A DNA stretch of 64,000 bases, from positions 146,323-210,322 of the forward strand of contig JAVBXN010000008.1 in NCBI GenBank assembly GCA_030824515.1. The letters run 5' to 3'. This document shows positions 25,190-35,740 of the stretch, one piece after another; the first letter of the stretch is position 1; every line of letters begins with the position of its first letter. The DNA comes from Pelobacter sp. (GTDB taxonomy: Bacteria; Desulfobacterota; Desulfuromonadia; Geobacterales; Pseudopelobacteraceae). The notes under the pieces are model-generated. The model saw only the letters and a list, made by a program, of their open reading frames with translations. It ran no database searches and was not told the origin of the DNA. The translations under genes and the position numbers were made by a program.

Positions 25190-27087
25190 TTGCCGGAAAT
25201 CTCCTTTTGCACATCCACCGGTTCTGTTTTTTTGGCAGAGTCGCCAAATTTGGAACGCTGCTCATCGGAAACAGTCATCAGGTCAGCCGCGTCCCGGACG
25301 ATACGAGGCGTCAGCAGGATCATCAGATTGGTCTTCTTGCGGGTCTTGGTCTTGGTCTTGAACAGCCACCCCAGGCCGGGTATGTCCCCCAGAAAGGGCA
25401 CCTTCTGGATGGTTTCGTCCTCGGTGTCCTGGATCAGACCGCCGATCACGACCGTTTCCTTGTCCTTGACCACAACGCTGGTCTTGGCCGAGCGTTTGGT
25501 GGTGATCAGGTCGATGGCCTGCCCCTTGCTGTCCTTGACCGCTGAAATCTCCTGGTTGATATCCAGGCGGATGTAGTCCCCCTCGCTGACCTGGGGCTTG
25601 ATCTTGAGGTTGATGCCGATATCCTTGCGCTCGACCGAGGTGGTGGTTCCGATCGAACTCTGGGTAGCCGAACCCTGGAAAGGAACGTTCTCACCCACGT
25701 TAATCTCGGCCTCCTTGTTATCAGAAGTCAGGATATTGGGGGTCGAGAGGATGTTCACCAGTCCGTTCTTATCGAGCGCCTTCAGCACCGAGGTCAGATT
25801 GACGGGACTGGCGGTAACATCGGGAGTCAGCGTCCCGCCCTGGGTGAGGATGCTGCCGATGGTTCCCAGGGTTCCAAGCGGATCGTACAGTCCGGCCACG
25901 GTCAGGTACTTGTTGAGCACACCGCCGCCAAGCACTCCGGTCTGCATGCCCAGTTCCCTGGACTTGTCCAGTGACACCTCGGCGATCAGCACCTGCACGA
26001 AAACCTGCTTGCTGCGCCGGTCCAGCTTCTTGATCACCTGGGCCAGGTTATTGTAATCGTTGGGAGAAGCCATGATCACCAGGGAATTGGAGGCTTTATC
26101 GGCGGTGATGGTGATCTTGCCGCTTTCAAAGGGCGATATTTGGGGAGCGGCGGCGCCGGGCTGGCCGGGCGCCGTGGTTGCCTGGGCGCTGATGCCCTTG
26201 ACCACGCCGTCCAGCACCTTGGCCATCTCGGTGGCATCGGTATTTTCCAGGTAATAGACGTTGACCTTGCTGCTGGCCTCGGGCGGGGCCACATCCAGTT
26301 TGGACGCCAGCTCGCGAACCGCCTTCTTGGTGCTCTCGTTGCCGAACACCAGCAGCGCGTTCAGTCGCTGGTCCGCCAGCACACTACCCGTGCCACCGCC
26401 GCCGGTGGTGGCCGGCTGCCCGGCCGGTTTGCCATCGGAACCGCTCAGCCACTGGCGAACGGTGGTGGCGACGCTTTCGGCAGAGGCGTTTTTCAGATAG
26501 ATGATCTCCAGCCCTTCCCGGGTGCGCTCGGTATCGATGGTCTGCAATATGCCGTGCAGTTTGCGGATGTTGAGCGAGGAATCCACCATCAGGATCAGAT
26601 TGCCGGGGCCGAAGGCCGAGATGTGGCCGTCCTTGGAAACCATCGGCTGCAGGAAAGTCAGCGCCTCCTGGGCCGAGATGTTCTCCAGCTTGGTCACCTG
26701 GGCCACGTAACTCTCGTTGACCGGCAGAGCCTGGCCTGACGGAAGCAGGGTAAACCCGGATTGCCTGGCGCTGGCGGAAGGCACTATCTTGGCGACCTTG
26801 CCGCTCTGCACCACGGTGAAACCCTTCAGTTCCAGCACCGAGACAAAAACGTTATAGGCTTCTTCGATCGAGAGCTTGGAAGGGGAATAGACCGAAATCT
26901 TGCCCTTGACCCGGTCATCCAGAATGAAGTTCTTGCCGGTCAGGTCGCTGATGAATTTCACCATGGTGGAGATGTCCACCTCGTTGAAATTCAGCACGAC
27001 CCCTTTGCCGGCCGCCAGAGCCGGAGAAGCACAGAGAGTCACCACCAGCAGCAGGGAACAGAGGTTACGTATCAGGTATCGTATCAA
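25186..27087 (-). CDS. gspD: Type II secretion outer-membrane secretin GspD
   Basis: A 633-residue protein with a signal peptide (MIRYLIRNLCSLLLVVTLCA). The N0 domain (NFNEVDISTMVKFISDLTGKNFILD) and N1-N3 ring domains follow, then the secretin core with VGENVPFQG, LKIKPQVSEGDYIRLDINQEIS and VVIGGLIQD. It forms the outer-membrane channel for folded exoproteins. The N3 region contains a Gly-rich insert. It lies 13 bp after gspC. Confidence 0.94.
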   Translation of the reverse strand: MIRYLIRNLCSLLLVVTLCASPALAAGKGVVLNFNEVDISTMVKFISDLTGKNFILDDRVKGKISVYSPSKLSIEEAYNVFVSVLELKGFTVVQSGKVAKIVPSASARQSGFTLLPSGQALPVNESYVAQVTKLENISAQEALTFLQPMVSKDGHISAFGPGNLILMVDSSLNIRKLHGILQTIDTERTREGLEIIYLKNASAESVATTVRQWLSGSDGKPAGQPATTGGGGTGSVLADQRLNALLVFGNESTKKAVRELASKLDVAPPEASSKVNVYYLENTDATEMAKVLDGVVKGISAQATTAPGQPGAAAPQISPFESGKITITADKASNSLVIMASPNDYNNLAQVIKKLDRRSKQVFVQVLIAEVSLDKSRELGMQTGVLGGGVLNKYLTVAGLYDPLGTLGTIGSILTQGGTLTPDVTASPVNLTSVLKALDKNGLVNILSTPNILTSDNKEAEINVGENVPFQGSATQSSIGTTTSVERKDIGINLKIKPQVSEGDYIRLDINQEISAVKDSKGQAIDLITTKRSAKTSVVVKDKETVVIGGLIQDTEDETIQKVPFLGDIPGLGWLFKTKTKTRKKTNLMILLTPRIVRDAADLMTVSDEQRSKFGDSAKKTEPVDVQKEISGK

Positions 27088-27100
27088 ACCAGCCTCCGAA

Positions 27101-27979
27101 TCAGCGTATATCGTAGTTGAAAGTCACCGGCTGCCCGTCCCTGACCAGATCCAGCTTGAGCCGGCTTTGCCCCTTGAGGGCGATAAATGATTGCAGCGCC
27201 TTGTCGGGAGAGTCCATCGGCAGGTCATTCAGCCGGAGGATCACATCCCCGTTCTTGATGCCGATCATCGAGAACACGCCGTTCGGCTTGACCTCCGTAG
27301 CACGGAAGCCCTCGACCTTGCCGTCCTTCTGGCTGGGAAGCAGCCTGGCATCGGTCATGGCCTGGGCCGGGTTGTCCAGCGCGGCGTTGAGCGCCCGCTG
27401 ATCGATCATGTAGCTGCCCGCCCCCTGCTGCGACACCGCTGTCACACCGCTCGCCGCGCCAGGCTGCGCCTGGGGAGCGGCCGCGGGCGGCGGAGTCATG
27501 GGCGTCAGCAGCTCGACCTTCCTGTTATTGATTATGATATGGGCCTTTTCCCTGCTCACGTCAGCCAACCGTCCGGCGTCGAAGACCATGTCTCCCAGAC
27601 GGAACACCCGTTCCTCCTGCTTGGTCATATGCCGCACCAGCGCAAATGTCTCGCGGAAGGAACCGACCGCCGTTCCCAGCAGCATCAGCTCGGCCGGGGC
27701 CGTAACCGGAGCTGCCTGTGCTGCCGAGGTAGCGTTGGTAACCGGCGTCAGTTGCCCCTGGGACATGCGGCCGAACAGACCGCTCGTCAGAATCGGCGCA
27801 TAGTAGGACAGGTCCTCGGTGCGGGACACCACCGGGTGGGGAGCAACAGCCTCTTTCCCGGACTTGCCTAGGAACGAGTTTCCAAGACGCGAAGAAAGAC
27901 GCTCGGATGTGATTCCGGCCGCCAGTGCGATTAAGGCGATACCTAAAAGGCAGTTTATGATGTTCAGGGCACGTGACAT
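27101..27979 (-). CDS. gspC: Type II secretion protein GspC with PDZ domain
   Basis: A 292-residue inner-membrane protein. One N-terminal helix is followed by a homology region (LMLLGTAVGSFRETFALVRH, VFRLGDMVF), a Pro/Ala-rich linker and a C-terminal PDZ domain (GFRATEVKPNGVFSMIGIKN, GDVILRLND). It connects the secretin with the inner-membrane platform. It starts 33 bp after dapF in the same direction, so dapF-gspCDEF may form one transcript. Confidence 0.85.
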   Translation of the reverse strand: MSRALNIINCLLGIALIALAAGITSERLSSRLGNSFLGKSGKEAVAPHPVVSRTEDLSYYAPILTSGLFGRMSQGQLTPVTNATSAAQAAPVTAPAELMLLGTAVGSFRETFALVRHMTKQEERVFRLGDMVFDAGRLADVSREKAHIIINNRKVELLTPMTPPPAAAPQAQPGAASGVTAVSQQGAGSYMIDQRALNAALDNPAQAMTDARLLPSQKDGKVEGFRATEVKPNGVFSMIGIKNGDVILRLNDLPMDSPDKALQSFIALKGQSRLKLDLVRDGQPVTFNYDIR

Positions 27980-28012
27980 GGAACCTGCTGATGACAGAAT
28001 TGAGTTTGTAGC

Positions 28013-28849
28013 TTACAGCCTTATTTCTCCATTGAAAACCTCGACCGCCGGACCGGTCATATAGATGTTGCCATCCTCGGCCCACTCCATTTCGAGGTCG
28101 CCACCGGAGAGGTGGTTGAGGATTTTCTTCTCGGTCAGACCATTCAGCACGCAGGCGGCGGTAACCGCGCTGGAACCGGTGCCGCAGGCCAGGGTTTCGC
28201 CGGCGCCGCGCTCCCAGGTGCGCTGACGGATCTCGGTGCGGGAAATGATCTGGATGAACTCGACATTGGTACGACGCGGGAACAGCGGGTTGTTCTCGAT
28301 CAGCGGACCATAGGTGGCTACAGGGAAATTTTCAACATCATCGACAAAGATGACGCAGTGCGGGTTGCCCATCGAGGCGCAGGTGATCTTGAAAGTGCGA
28401 TCCAGCACGGCAAGTTCTTCAGATACCACCTGAGCGGCGGGATCACCGGTCATTGGAATTTCACCACGGGTAAGCCTGGGCGGTCCCATGTTGACGCGCA
28501 CTTTTTCGACTTTGCCATCGTCGCCGGTGAAGAGCTGCAGAGTCAGGATGCCGGCGCCGGTTTCGGCGGTGATTTCATTTTTTGAAACGATGCCATGGTC
28601 AAAGGCGTATTTTGCAACGCAGCGGATGCCGTTGCCGCACATCTCCGATTCGGAACCGTCCGAGTTGAACATCCGCATGCGTACATCGGCAACAGCCGAA
28701 GGCATGATCAGAATCAGCCCGTCCGAACCGATGCCGAAGTTGCGATTTGAAACCTGTATCGCGGTCTGTTGCGGATTTTCGACGGTTTCATCAAAACAGT
28801 TCACGTAGACGTAGTCGTTGCCGGCACCCTGCATCTTGGTAAATTTCAT
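28013..28849 (-). CDS. dapF: Diaminopimelate epimerase
   Basis: A 278-residue cytoplasmic enzyme that converts LL- to meso-diaminopimelate for lysine and peptidoglycan synthesis. Both catalytic cysteines are in conserved contexts: [10 protein letters not shown] and [12 protein letters not shown]. The N-terminal [14 protein letters not shown] and GSDGLILI are also typical. Length is normal. It is the first gene of the leftward dapF-gsp series. Confidence 0.97.
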   Translation of the reverse strand: MKFTKMQGAGNDYVYVNCFDETVENPQQTAIQVSNRNFGIGSDGLILIMPSAVADVRMRMFNSDGSESEMCGNGIRCVAKYAFDHGIVSKNEITAETGAGILTLQLFTGDDGKVEKVRVNMGPPRLTRGEIPMTGDPAAQVVSEELAVLDRTFKITCASMGNPHCVIFVDDVENFPVATYGPLIENNPLFPRRTNVEFIQIISRTEIRQRTWERGAGETLACGTGSSAVTAACVLNGLTEKKILNHLSGGDLEMEWAEDGNIYMTGPAVEVFNGEIRL

Positions 28850-29023
28850 CGTTAACTATCCCCTTGTTCGATAATAATTAATTCTGCAACATAGCAAAAT
28901 TGACACGTATCAACAAGCAGATAAATCGTGCAACACTGTTCACGATAGCGGCGTAATTGCTATCTTGCCCCGGAGCGGATATACTCTCCGGAATTTCATC
29001 CATCCTTTCACGGAAAACAAAGC

Positions 29024-30280
29024 ATGAACTGGCTCTCCCACATCGGCAAACAGGCCTCGCGCCTGGCATCACTGGAGCTGTTCCGCTACATCGGCCCCGG
29101 TTTCTTCGTCACTGTAGGCTTTATTGATCCGGGCAACTGGGTCACCAACGTGGCAGCCGGCTCGCAGTTCGGCTACAAGCTGCTGTGGGTGGTGACGCTC
29201 TCTACGATCATCCTGATCATCGTCCAGCATAACGCCGCCCACCTCGGCATCGTCACCGGCCTGTGCCTGTCCGAAGCCGCCTCCAAATTCTTCAGGCCCT
29301 GGCTGCGCTTCCTGATGCTGGGGAGCGCAATGATGGCCTGCGTCTCGACCGCGCTGGCCGAGCTGTTGGGGGCCGCCATCGGCCTCAACATGCTGACCGG
29401 GCTCCCGCTGATCGCCGGAGCCATCCTGTCGGCCGTCTTCTCGGCCTGGATGCTCTTTTCAAAAAACTACCAACGTCTCGAAAAGTGGATCATGGGTTTT
29501 GTCTCGCTGATCGGATTGGCCTTCATGTTTGAAATCTGGCTGGCCGACGTTTCCTGGACACAGACCCTGGCCGGCTGGGTGACGCCCGCTTTTCCGGTCG
29601 GGGCGCTACCGGTGATCATGGGCGTGCTGGGCGCGGTGGTGATGCCGCACAACATCTTCCTGCATTCGGAAGTGATCCAGAGCCGCCAGTGGAACGCACA
29701 GGGGGACGATGTTATCCGCAAGCAGCTCAAATACGAGTTTCTGGACACCTTGACCGGAATGGGCGCTGGATGGGCCATCAACAGCGCGATGATTATCATG
29801 GCCGCGGCGGTTTTCTTCAAAAACGGCGTCGTGGTGACCGAACTGCCCCAGGTCACGCTTACGCTTGCGCCGATCTTCGGCAAGCTGTCCGCCACGGTCT
29901 TCGCGCTGGGACTGCTCTTCGCCGGGCTTTCGTCGTCCGTAACCGCCGCCATGGCCGGCGGCAGCGTCTTCGCCGGTATTTTCATAGAACCGTTCGACAT
30001 CAACGATCCCCATTCCCGTGTCGGCCTCACAATCACGCTGGTGGGGGCACTGGCCGTGATCATGATGCTCTCCAACCCCTTTAACGGCATCCTCTGGAGC
30101 CAGATCGTGCTCTCGCTCCAACTCCCCCTGACCATCATCCCGCTGATCCTTCTGACTTCGTCGAAAAAGGTAATGGGCGACTACGCCAACAGGCGTTTCG
30201 GCGCAACCATACTCTGGATCGTGGGACTGATCGTCATATTCCTGAACCTGGCCCTGCTGAAGGACATCCTGCTGGGTTGA
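29024..30280 (+). CDS. Nramp-family divalent metal (Mn/Fe) transporter
   Basis: A 418-residue membrane protein with about eleven helices. The helix-1 metal-binding motif DPGNWVTNVA and the helix-6 motif MPHNIFLHSEV are both intact, as expected for proton-coupled Mn2+/Fe2+ uptake. It stands alone, divergent from dapF. The 174-bp upstream region shows no recognisable Mn riboswitch or clear MntR box. MntH-type function is likely, but the ion preference cannot be read. Confidence 0.93.
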   Translation: MNWLSHIGKQASRLASLELFRYIGPGFFVTVGFIDPGNWVTNVAAGSQFGYKLLWVVTLSTIILIIVQHNAAHLGIVTGLCLSEAASKFFRPWLRFLMLGSAMMACVSTALAELLGAAIGLNMLTGLPLIAGAILSAVFSAWMLFSKNYQRLEKWIMGFVSLIGLAFMFEIWLADVSWTQTLAGWVTPAFPVGALPVIMGVLGAVVMPHNIFLHSEVIQSRQWNAQGDDVIRKQLKYEFLDTLTGMGAGWAINSAMIIMAAAVFFKNGVVVTELPQVTLTLAPIFGKLSATVFALGLLFAGLSSSVTAAMAGGSVFAGIFIEPFDINDPHSRVGLTITLVGALAVIMMLSNPFNGILWSQIVLSLQLPLTIIPLILLTSSKKVMGDYANRRFGATILWIVGLIVIFLNLALLKDILLG

Positions 30281-30463
30281 ACCGGCGCGGCTACGGATAA
30301 CCCGAACCATCCCAAAATAAAACACCGTATAATTTCTGCTGCACTTTGCCTATCGTTCTGCTAGTATACACAGCAACAACAGGATATAGCAGGTCTTTAA
30401 CCACCTCTTTATTAATTAATCACCAAAAAGCGGACAAACCGGAAAAGCCAGCGGGGTACCAGC

Positions 30464-33400
30464 ATGCACACCAGGATCATATCCGTCGTACTGTCACTTA
30501 TTGTTTTATTTGTCACCGTTTCCGCATCAGCAGCGCCAGGCCAACTCGACCCGGCTTTTAACGGCTCCGGTATAGCGTCGTCGCCACCGTCCAGCGGCAG
30601 GGCCAACGCGATAGCCAGGCAGACGGCCGACGGCATGCTGGTGATTGCCGGCAGCCGTTTCAACGGGACCAGCAATGAGTTTGTCGTGGCCCGCTACAGT
30701 TCCGCAGGCACGCTGGACCCCCTGTTCGGCAGCAACGGCATGGTTTCGACAGCCATGGACTGGTCTTCGGAAGCGTTGACGGTTGCACTCCAGACTGACG
30801 GCAAAATATTGGCGGCGGGATTCGCCAACGACAGCATGCGCGACAACATCGCCCTGGTGCGCTACACGGCAGGGGGCGCGCCGGATATGAGATTTGGAAC
30901 CAACGGCGTGGTCAAAACCTCCATATCCGGAGCAAACAGCAAGGCGCAGTCTGTTGCCGTTGACGCCAGCGGCAGGATCCTGGTCGCGGGCTATGTCGAA
31001 AACAGCGGTTTTGCACTGTTGCGCTATACCGACGCCGGAATTCTCGATACGACCTTCGGCAACAACGGGATCGTGACCACCATCTTCAGGAGCGGAAGCG
31101 ACCTGGCGTCATGCCTGGCGATCCAGGGAGACGGAAAGATCGTCGTCGCCGGCAACAGCTCCGACGGCTACTTTCTGCTGGCCCGCTACAGCGCGGACGG
31201 TAATCCGGACAGTCAGTTCGGCTTTGGCGGATCGGTCCAGACATCTGCCGGCAGCCTGTCCGCAAGCATCCAAGGGATAGCGCTTCAGCCGGACGGAAAG
31301 ATCGTTGTCGCCGGACATGCCAGCAGCTTTTTCACCAGGGATATTGCCGTGGCCCGTTATACGGACAGTGGCACCCTTGACAACACCTTCAACAATTCCG
31401 GGATGGTGACAACAGACATCAATAACGGCGATGACACCGCCTACGACGTTGCGATCCAGGCGAACGGCAGGATTGTGGTTGCGGGCAGCAACAAAGATAA
31501 CTTCAACTTAGAACAGTTTGCACTGCTGCGCTACGAGAACGACGGCAGGGCGGACTATTCCTTCGGCGCAAGCGGCAGGGTACTGACCAACGTCAACTCG
31601 TCGGGAACAAACCGGGCGCAGGGTCTCCTGATCCAGCCCGACGGCAGAATCGTCGCGGCCGGTTATTACAACAACGGCAACGACAACCTTGCCGTCGCCC
31701 GCTACCTGGGTGACATAACTGTCACATTTGCGGCCGGCGCCCATGGCACAGTCAGCGGAGAGCTGCTCCAGACCGCCGACCTCAACGGCAACACTACTTC
31801 GGTGACCGCGGTCGCGGACAGCGGCTATCATTTTGTGAACTGGACCGGGACCGGCGGCTTTGCCGCAACCAGCTCCAACCCGCTGGCATTATTCAATGTG
31901 ACCGACAACATGACCATCACCGCCAACTTCGCGGCGAACCCGCTGGTCACATTCGTGGCCGGCGCCCATGGCACGGTCACCGGCGCGCTGTCGCAGACCA
32001 TCGTGCCCAATGGGCAGACCTCCCAGGTGACCGCGGTAGCCGCTGCGAATTACCATTTCGTCAACTGGACCGGAACCGGCGGCTTCCCGACTGACACGGC
32101 AAATCCGCTGACGGTCATGAATGTGACCAACGACATGACCATCACCGCCAATTTCGCCATCGACACCCGCAACATCCAGTTTATTGCCGGGACCGGCGGG
32201 AGCATCAGCGGCTCGACGCTGCAGACGGTGAATTACGGCGGCTCGACCAACGCGGTCACCGCCGTGCCTGAATCCGGATACGCGCTTTTGAACTGGACCG
32301 GCCCGGCCGGATTCGCAACCACATCCGTAAACCCGCTGACGGTGGCGAATATCACCGGCGACATGACCATCACCGCCAATTTCAGGGAATTCGTTCCGCC
32401 GCTGATCTCCTCCTTCACCCTTCCGGCCACCTCCTCCACACAGTATGCGGGTCCGATTGCGGTTACAGCAACTGACAACGTGGGCGTCACCGGCTACTGT
32501 TTCTCCGAGGACAACAGCACTCCTGCACAAAACAGCGCCTGCTGGATACCGGCGGTCCCGGCCGGGTTCGGCTTTGCGGGGGGCGGGACGCGGACGCTCT
32601 ACCTCTGGGCGCGTGATGCGGCCGGTAACATCTCGGCATCGCGCTACGCATCCATATCGATCCAGGACACGGCCGCCCCGTACACCGAGGCCTATCCCGC
32701 CGAGACCTTCTTCACCGCGCCCTTTAACGTGACACTGCTCTCCAGCAAACCCGCTACGATCCACTATACAACCGACGGCAGCACACCGACCGCATCCTCG
32801 GCGGTCTACGCCGGACCGCTTCCGGTAAGCGGATCGTTCACGCTCAGATTTTTTGCCAGGGGTGACAACGGCGCCTCCGAAAGCGTCAAGACGATTATCT
32901 ACAAACGCCTTTCCGCTCCCCTGCCGGCAACCCCGGTCAACGGACCTTTCGGAAACAGCGGGATCGGGCGGGTGGTTACCTCACCGGCTTTTGCGAGCGA
33001 CCGAACCCTGATCGCCGACCAGTGGGGCACGTGGTACATCAGCGCTGACAGCGGAGCAAACTGGCAGCGCTTTGGAAACAGATACAGGGACATGGAGTTT
33101 TCCCCCGCCTTCGCTTCAGACCGGACCATGTTTGCCGTCGGCGCCGGCAATGCCGGATATCAGCTGCTGCTCAAATCGACCGACACCGGGGCCAACTGGC
33201 GCGCAATCAGCACGATGCCGGTCAATTCGCAGCTGATACGCGTTTCACCCGCCTATGCCGCGGATGCGACACTGTTCTCCTTTGGCTTCGGTTCTTTCAG
33301 CAGATCCACAAACGGCGGCCTCAGCTGGGCTCAGCTGACCGGCCTGCCGGTAACGGCCACTGTTTCAAGCGTGGCTTTTTCCCCATCCTACGCAACCGAC

Positions 33401-35608
33401 CACACCATCCTGATCGGAACCTCCGGGGGGGTGTACCGGAGCAGGGACGCCGGTCTGACCTGGAACCGCATCAACGATTCCATCGCCGGATCGAATGTTG
33501 CCCAGTCGGTCACAATCGCTCCCGACGGCGCCTACTTTGTCTCTTTCAACGACGGCTACCAGACGGCCACCGATAACAAAATCTATAAAAGCATTGATGG
33601 CGGAGCACTCTGGACTTCGGCAACCGCGGCAGCGACCATGTCCACCGTATATGACATCAAAGCCTCTCCCAACTATGCCAATGACTCCACGCTCTTTGCC
33701 ACAACCTACTCGAACAGCATTTTCAAGTCCACGGACAAGGGCAGCAGCTGGTCATGCATAAAGTCGGAACCGTTCGATGTAAGCCCGGGGAATTCAATCG
33801 CAATATCGCCGGCATATTCAAGTGACAAGCAACTGTTTGTGGGAACCTACGACAGGGGCGTTGTCAGATCCATCAACGGCGGGAGCAGCTGGAGCGCCTC
33901 CAGTCACGGGATTATAAGACAGGGGGGCAGTTTTATCCTCTCGCCGACCTATCAGAGCGACCGCACCATCTTCGCCCCGGTCGGCGGAATCGACAAGATC
34001 GCAAAAAGCAGCGACGGCGGCGGCAGCTGGAGCGCTCTTCCGAACCTGGCGGTCACATCTCCGATCTTCTCGTTTGCCGTCTCTCCAGCCTACAGCTCGG
34101 ACAGCACGATCTGGGCCGGCAGCTACGTCAACATCTACAAGAGCAGCGATGGCGGAAGCAGCTGGATCGAGCAACCGGCAGGATACATGAATACAAAGAT
34201 CGTAGTGTCTCCCGGCTATGCCACGGACCAGACGCTGTTCACCATTTCAGGCTATGGGGCATTGGGAATATTCAAATCAACCAACGGCGGCGGCAGCTGG
34301 GCGGTAATGAATACCGGCTTGAGTGACCCGACGGCAAACGACTTTGCCGTATCGCCGGGTTATGTGACAGACCAGACCGCGTTTTCCGTTGCGGGCGGGG
34401 TACTCTACAGGACAACCAACGGCGGGGCAAACTGGATTGCTGTGACGACACCCGCAGCGGTCTCCTCGGTTTTGCTCTCGCCCTCCTACCCCGGCGACCA
34501 GACCATCCTGCTGGCGCTTTCAACAGGCGCGGCCTGTATTTCAACCAACAACGGAAGCAGCTGGAGTACGCTGCCTACGCTCATTGTTTCCGGATATGCC
34601 GACGCACTGTCGGCACTGGCCTTCTCTCCCGCATATGCACAGGATGGAACCATCTTTGCCGGCGGCAATCTGGGGTTATACAGGATTTCCACCGGCCAAC
34701 CGGAGTGGCTGCATGTTCCGCTCGACAACTACCGCTGGGCCAGCGTCGGCAACTATGTCCACTCGATCGTCCCATCCCCGGCATTTGCAAGCGACAGGAC
34801 GCTGTTCCTGCAGTCGACGGACGGCCCGCTTAAAGTGGTGATACCAATTCCCACCGCTCCTGGGATCACCCGTTTCGAGGTTCCGGCCACATCGGCCACC
34901 CTGACCGCGACACCGATAACTCTTACCGCCACGGACAACCTGGGGGTTAACGGTTTCTGCCTGCGGGAGGTCAACAGCAGCAGCGGCTGCAGCTGGAGCG
35001 CGACCGCCCCGACCAGCTACACCTTTGCCTCGTTCGGACAAAAAACCCTGTACGCCTGGGTCAGGGATGCTTCCGGAAATATCTCGGCAACGGCCTTCGC
35101 CAACCTGGCAGTCGGCAATCCGCTAACCCTGACCATTGCCGGGAGCGGTACCGGCTCGACCAGTGGCGGAATTGCTTGCACCTCGGGAACATGCAAGGCC
35201 GCCTATAGCACCGGGACAGCCGTCAATATCTCGGCGACGGCTACTCCCGGCTCGTTCTTCGCCGGCTGGAGCGGCGCCTGCGGCGGGACCGGCAGCTGCG
35301 CCACGACCGTCAACTCACCCGGATACCTGATTGCGACCTTCATGCTGACGCTCAACGCCCGCAACCTGAACAGCGGCGACACTTTCCTGCCGCTGCAGGC
35401 CGCCTACAATGCGGCGGAGAGCGGTGATGTGATCCAGTCCCGCGCAGTCACATTCATCGAGGACCTGCTTTTCAACCGGCCGGTTGAAATCACCATCAAG
35501 GGAGGCTATGACGCAGGTTATCAGTCTGCCGGTGGTACAAGCACGGTACAGGGGAAAGTGGTGATACAAAGTGGCAGCTTAATTGCGGATGGTATTCAGA
35601 TACGTTGA
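30464..35608 (+). CDS. Giant secreted mosaic repeat protein (delta-60, InlB-like and Ycf48-like repeats)
   Basis: A 1714-residue exported protein. A signal peptide (residues 1-25) is followed by about seven delta-60 repeats to about residue 415 (pattern ALQPDGKIVVAG...ALVRY...G.LD..FG.NG). Next come three cell-surface 'bacterial repeats' (about 420-640: VTFAAGAHGTV, FVNWTGTGG, NMTITANF). An Ig-like module (TATDNVGVTGY) and a chitobiase-like C-terminal module (IHYTTDGSTPTA) follow. More than ten Ycf48/BNR-type repeats (SPAYSSDSTIW, KSSDGGSSW) precede a second Ig-like module, another bacterial repeat and a C-terminal GGYDAGYQS segment. It is likely an extracellular or surface protein with propeller-like units. 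No catalytic motif is seen. Confidence 0.9.
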   Translation: MHTRIISVVLSLIVLFVTVSASAAPGQLDPAFNGSGIASSPPSSGRANAIARQTADGMLVIAGSRFNGTSNEFVVARYSSAGTLDPLFGSNGMVSTAMDWSSEALTVALQTDGKILAAGFANDSMRDNIALVRYTAGGAPDMRFGTNGVVKTSISGANSKAQSVAVDASGRILVAGYVENSGFALLRYTDAGILDTTFGNNGIVTTIFRSGSDLASCLAIQGDGKIVVAGNSSDGYFLLARYSADGNPDSQFGFGGSVQTSAGSLSASIQGIALQPDGKIVVAGHASSFFTRDIAVARYTDSGTLDNTFNNSGMVTTDINNGDDTAYDVAIQANGRIVVAGSNKDNFNLEQFALLRYENDGRADYSFGASGRVLTNVNSSGTNRAQGLLIQPDGRIVAAGYYNNGNDNLAVARYLGDITVTFAAGAHGTVSGELLQTADLNGNTTSVTAVADSGYHFVNWTGTGGFAATSSNPLALFNVTDNMTITANFAANPLVTFVAGAHGTVTGALSQTIVPNGQTSQVTAVAAANYHFVNWTGTGGFPTDTANPLTVMNVTNDMTITANFAIDTRNIQFIAGTGGSISGSTLQTVNYGGSTNAVTAVPESGYALLNWTGPAGFATTSVNPLTVANITGDMTITANFREFVPPLISSFTLPATSSTQYAGPIAVTATDNVGVTGYCFSEDNSTPAQNSACWIPAVPAGFGFAGGGTRTLYLWARDAAGNISASRYASISIQDTAAPYTEAYPAETFFTAPFNVTLLSSKPATIHYTTDGSTPTASSAVYAGPLPVSGSFTLRFFARGDNGASESVKTIIYKRLSAPLPATPVNGPFGNSGIGRVVTSPAFASDRTLIADQWGTWYISADSGANWQRFGNRYRDMEFSPAFASDRTMFAVGAGNAGYQLLLKSTDTGANWRAISTMPVNSQLIRVSPAYAADATLFSFGFGSFSRSTNGGLSWAQLTGLPVTATVSSVAFSPSYATDHTILIGTSGGVYRSRDAGLTWNRINDSIAGSNVAQSVTIAPDGAYFVSFNDGYQTATDNKIYKSIDGGALWTSATAAATMSTVYDIKASPNYANDSTLFATTYSNSIFKSTDKGSSWSCIKSEPFDVSPGNSIAISPAYSSDKQLFVGTYDRGVVRSINGGSSWSASSHGIIRQGGSFILSPTYQSDRTIFAPVGGIDKIAKSSDGGGSWSALPNLAVTSPIFSFAVSPAYSSDSTIWAGSYVNIYKSSDGGSSWIEQPAGYMNTKIVVSPGYATDQTLFTISGYGALGIFKSTNGGGSWAVMNTGLSDPTANDFAVSPGYVTDQTAFSVAGGVLYRTTNGGANWIAVTTPAAVSSVLLSPSYPGDQTILLALSTGAACISTNNGSSWSTLPTLIVSGYADALSALAFSPAYAQDGTIFAGGNLGLYRISTGQPEWLHVPLDNYRWASVGNYVHSIVPSPAFASDRTLFLQSTDGPLKVVIPIPTAPGITRFEVPATSATLTATPITLTATDNLGVNGFCLREVNSSSGCSWSATAPTSYTFASFGQKTLYAWVRDASGNISATAFANLAVGNPLTLTIAGSGTGSTSGGIACTSGTCKAAYSTGTAVNISATATPGSFFAGWSGACGGTGSCATTVNSPGYLIATFMLTLNARNLNSGDTFLPLQAAYNAAESGDVIQSRAVTFIEDLLFNRPVEITIKGGYDAGYQSAGGTSTVQGKVVIQSGSLIADGIQIR

Positions 35609-35633
35609 GAGGTTATCAGGAAGCGGTTTTCTG

Positions 35634-35706
35634 GTCCACGAAAGACACGAATAATCAGTTTCATATTTCGCTGATCCAGTTCGTATTTTTCGTGCTTTTC
35701 GTGGAC
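35634..35706. repeat. Inverted pair of the TTCGTGCTTTTCGTGGA repeat family
   Basis: An inverted copy (35634-35657, GTCCACGAAAGACACGAATA...) faces a direct copy (35680-35706, ...TTCGTGCTTTTCGTGGAC) across 22 bp. The pair lies between the convergent ends of the giant repeat protein and the outer-membrane protein gene. It could form a strong hairpin and act as a bidirectional terminator, which is inference. Confidence 0.65.
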
Positions 35707-35740
35707 ACTGTTTTTTCGGGGTTATTGATCCAGGTCTGGT

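Noticed and set aside
28850..29023. Possible Mn2+ riboswitch before the Nramp gene.
   Set aside because: No yybP-ykoY-type loops could be identified in 174 bp.
30420..30463. CAAACC...GCCA...GGGG pattern before the giant repeat gene, similar in part to a GEMM (c-di-GMP) riboswitch.
   Set aside because: The conserved GACGCAAAGCCACGGG core and both paired stems are not present.
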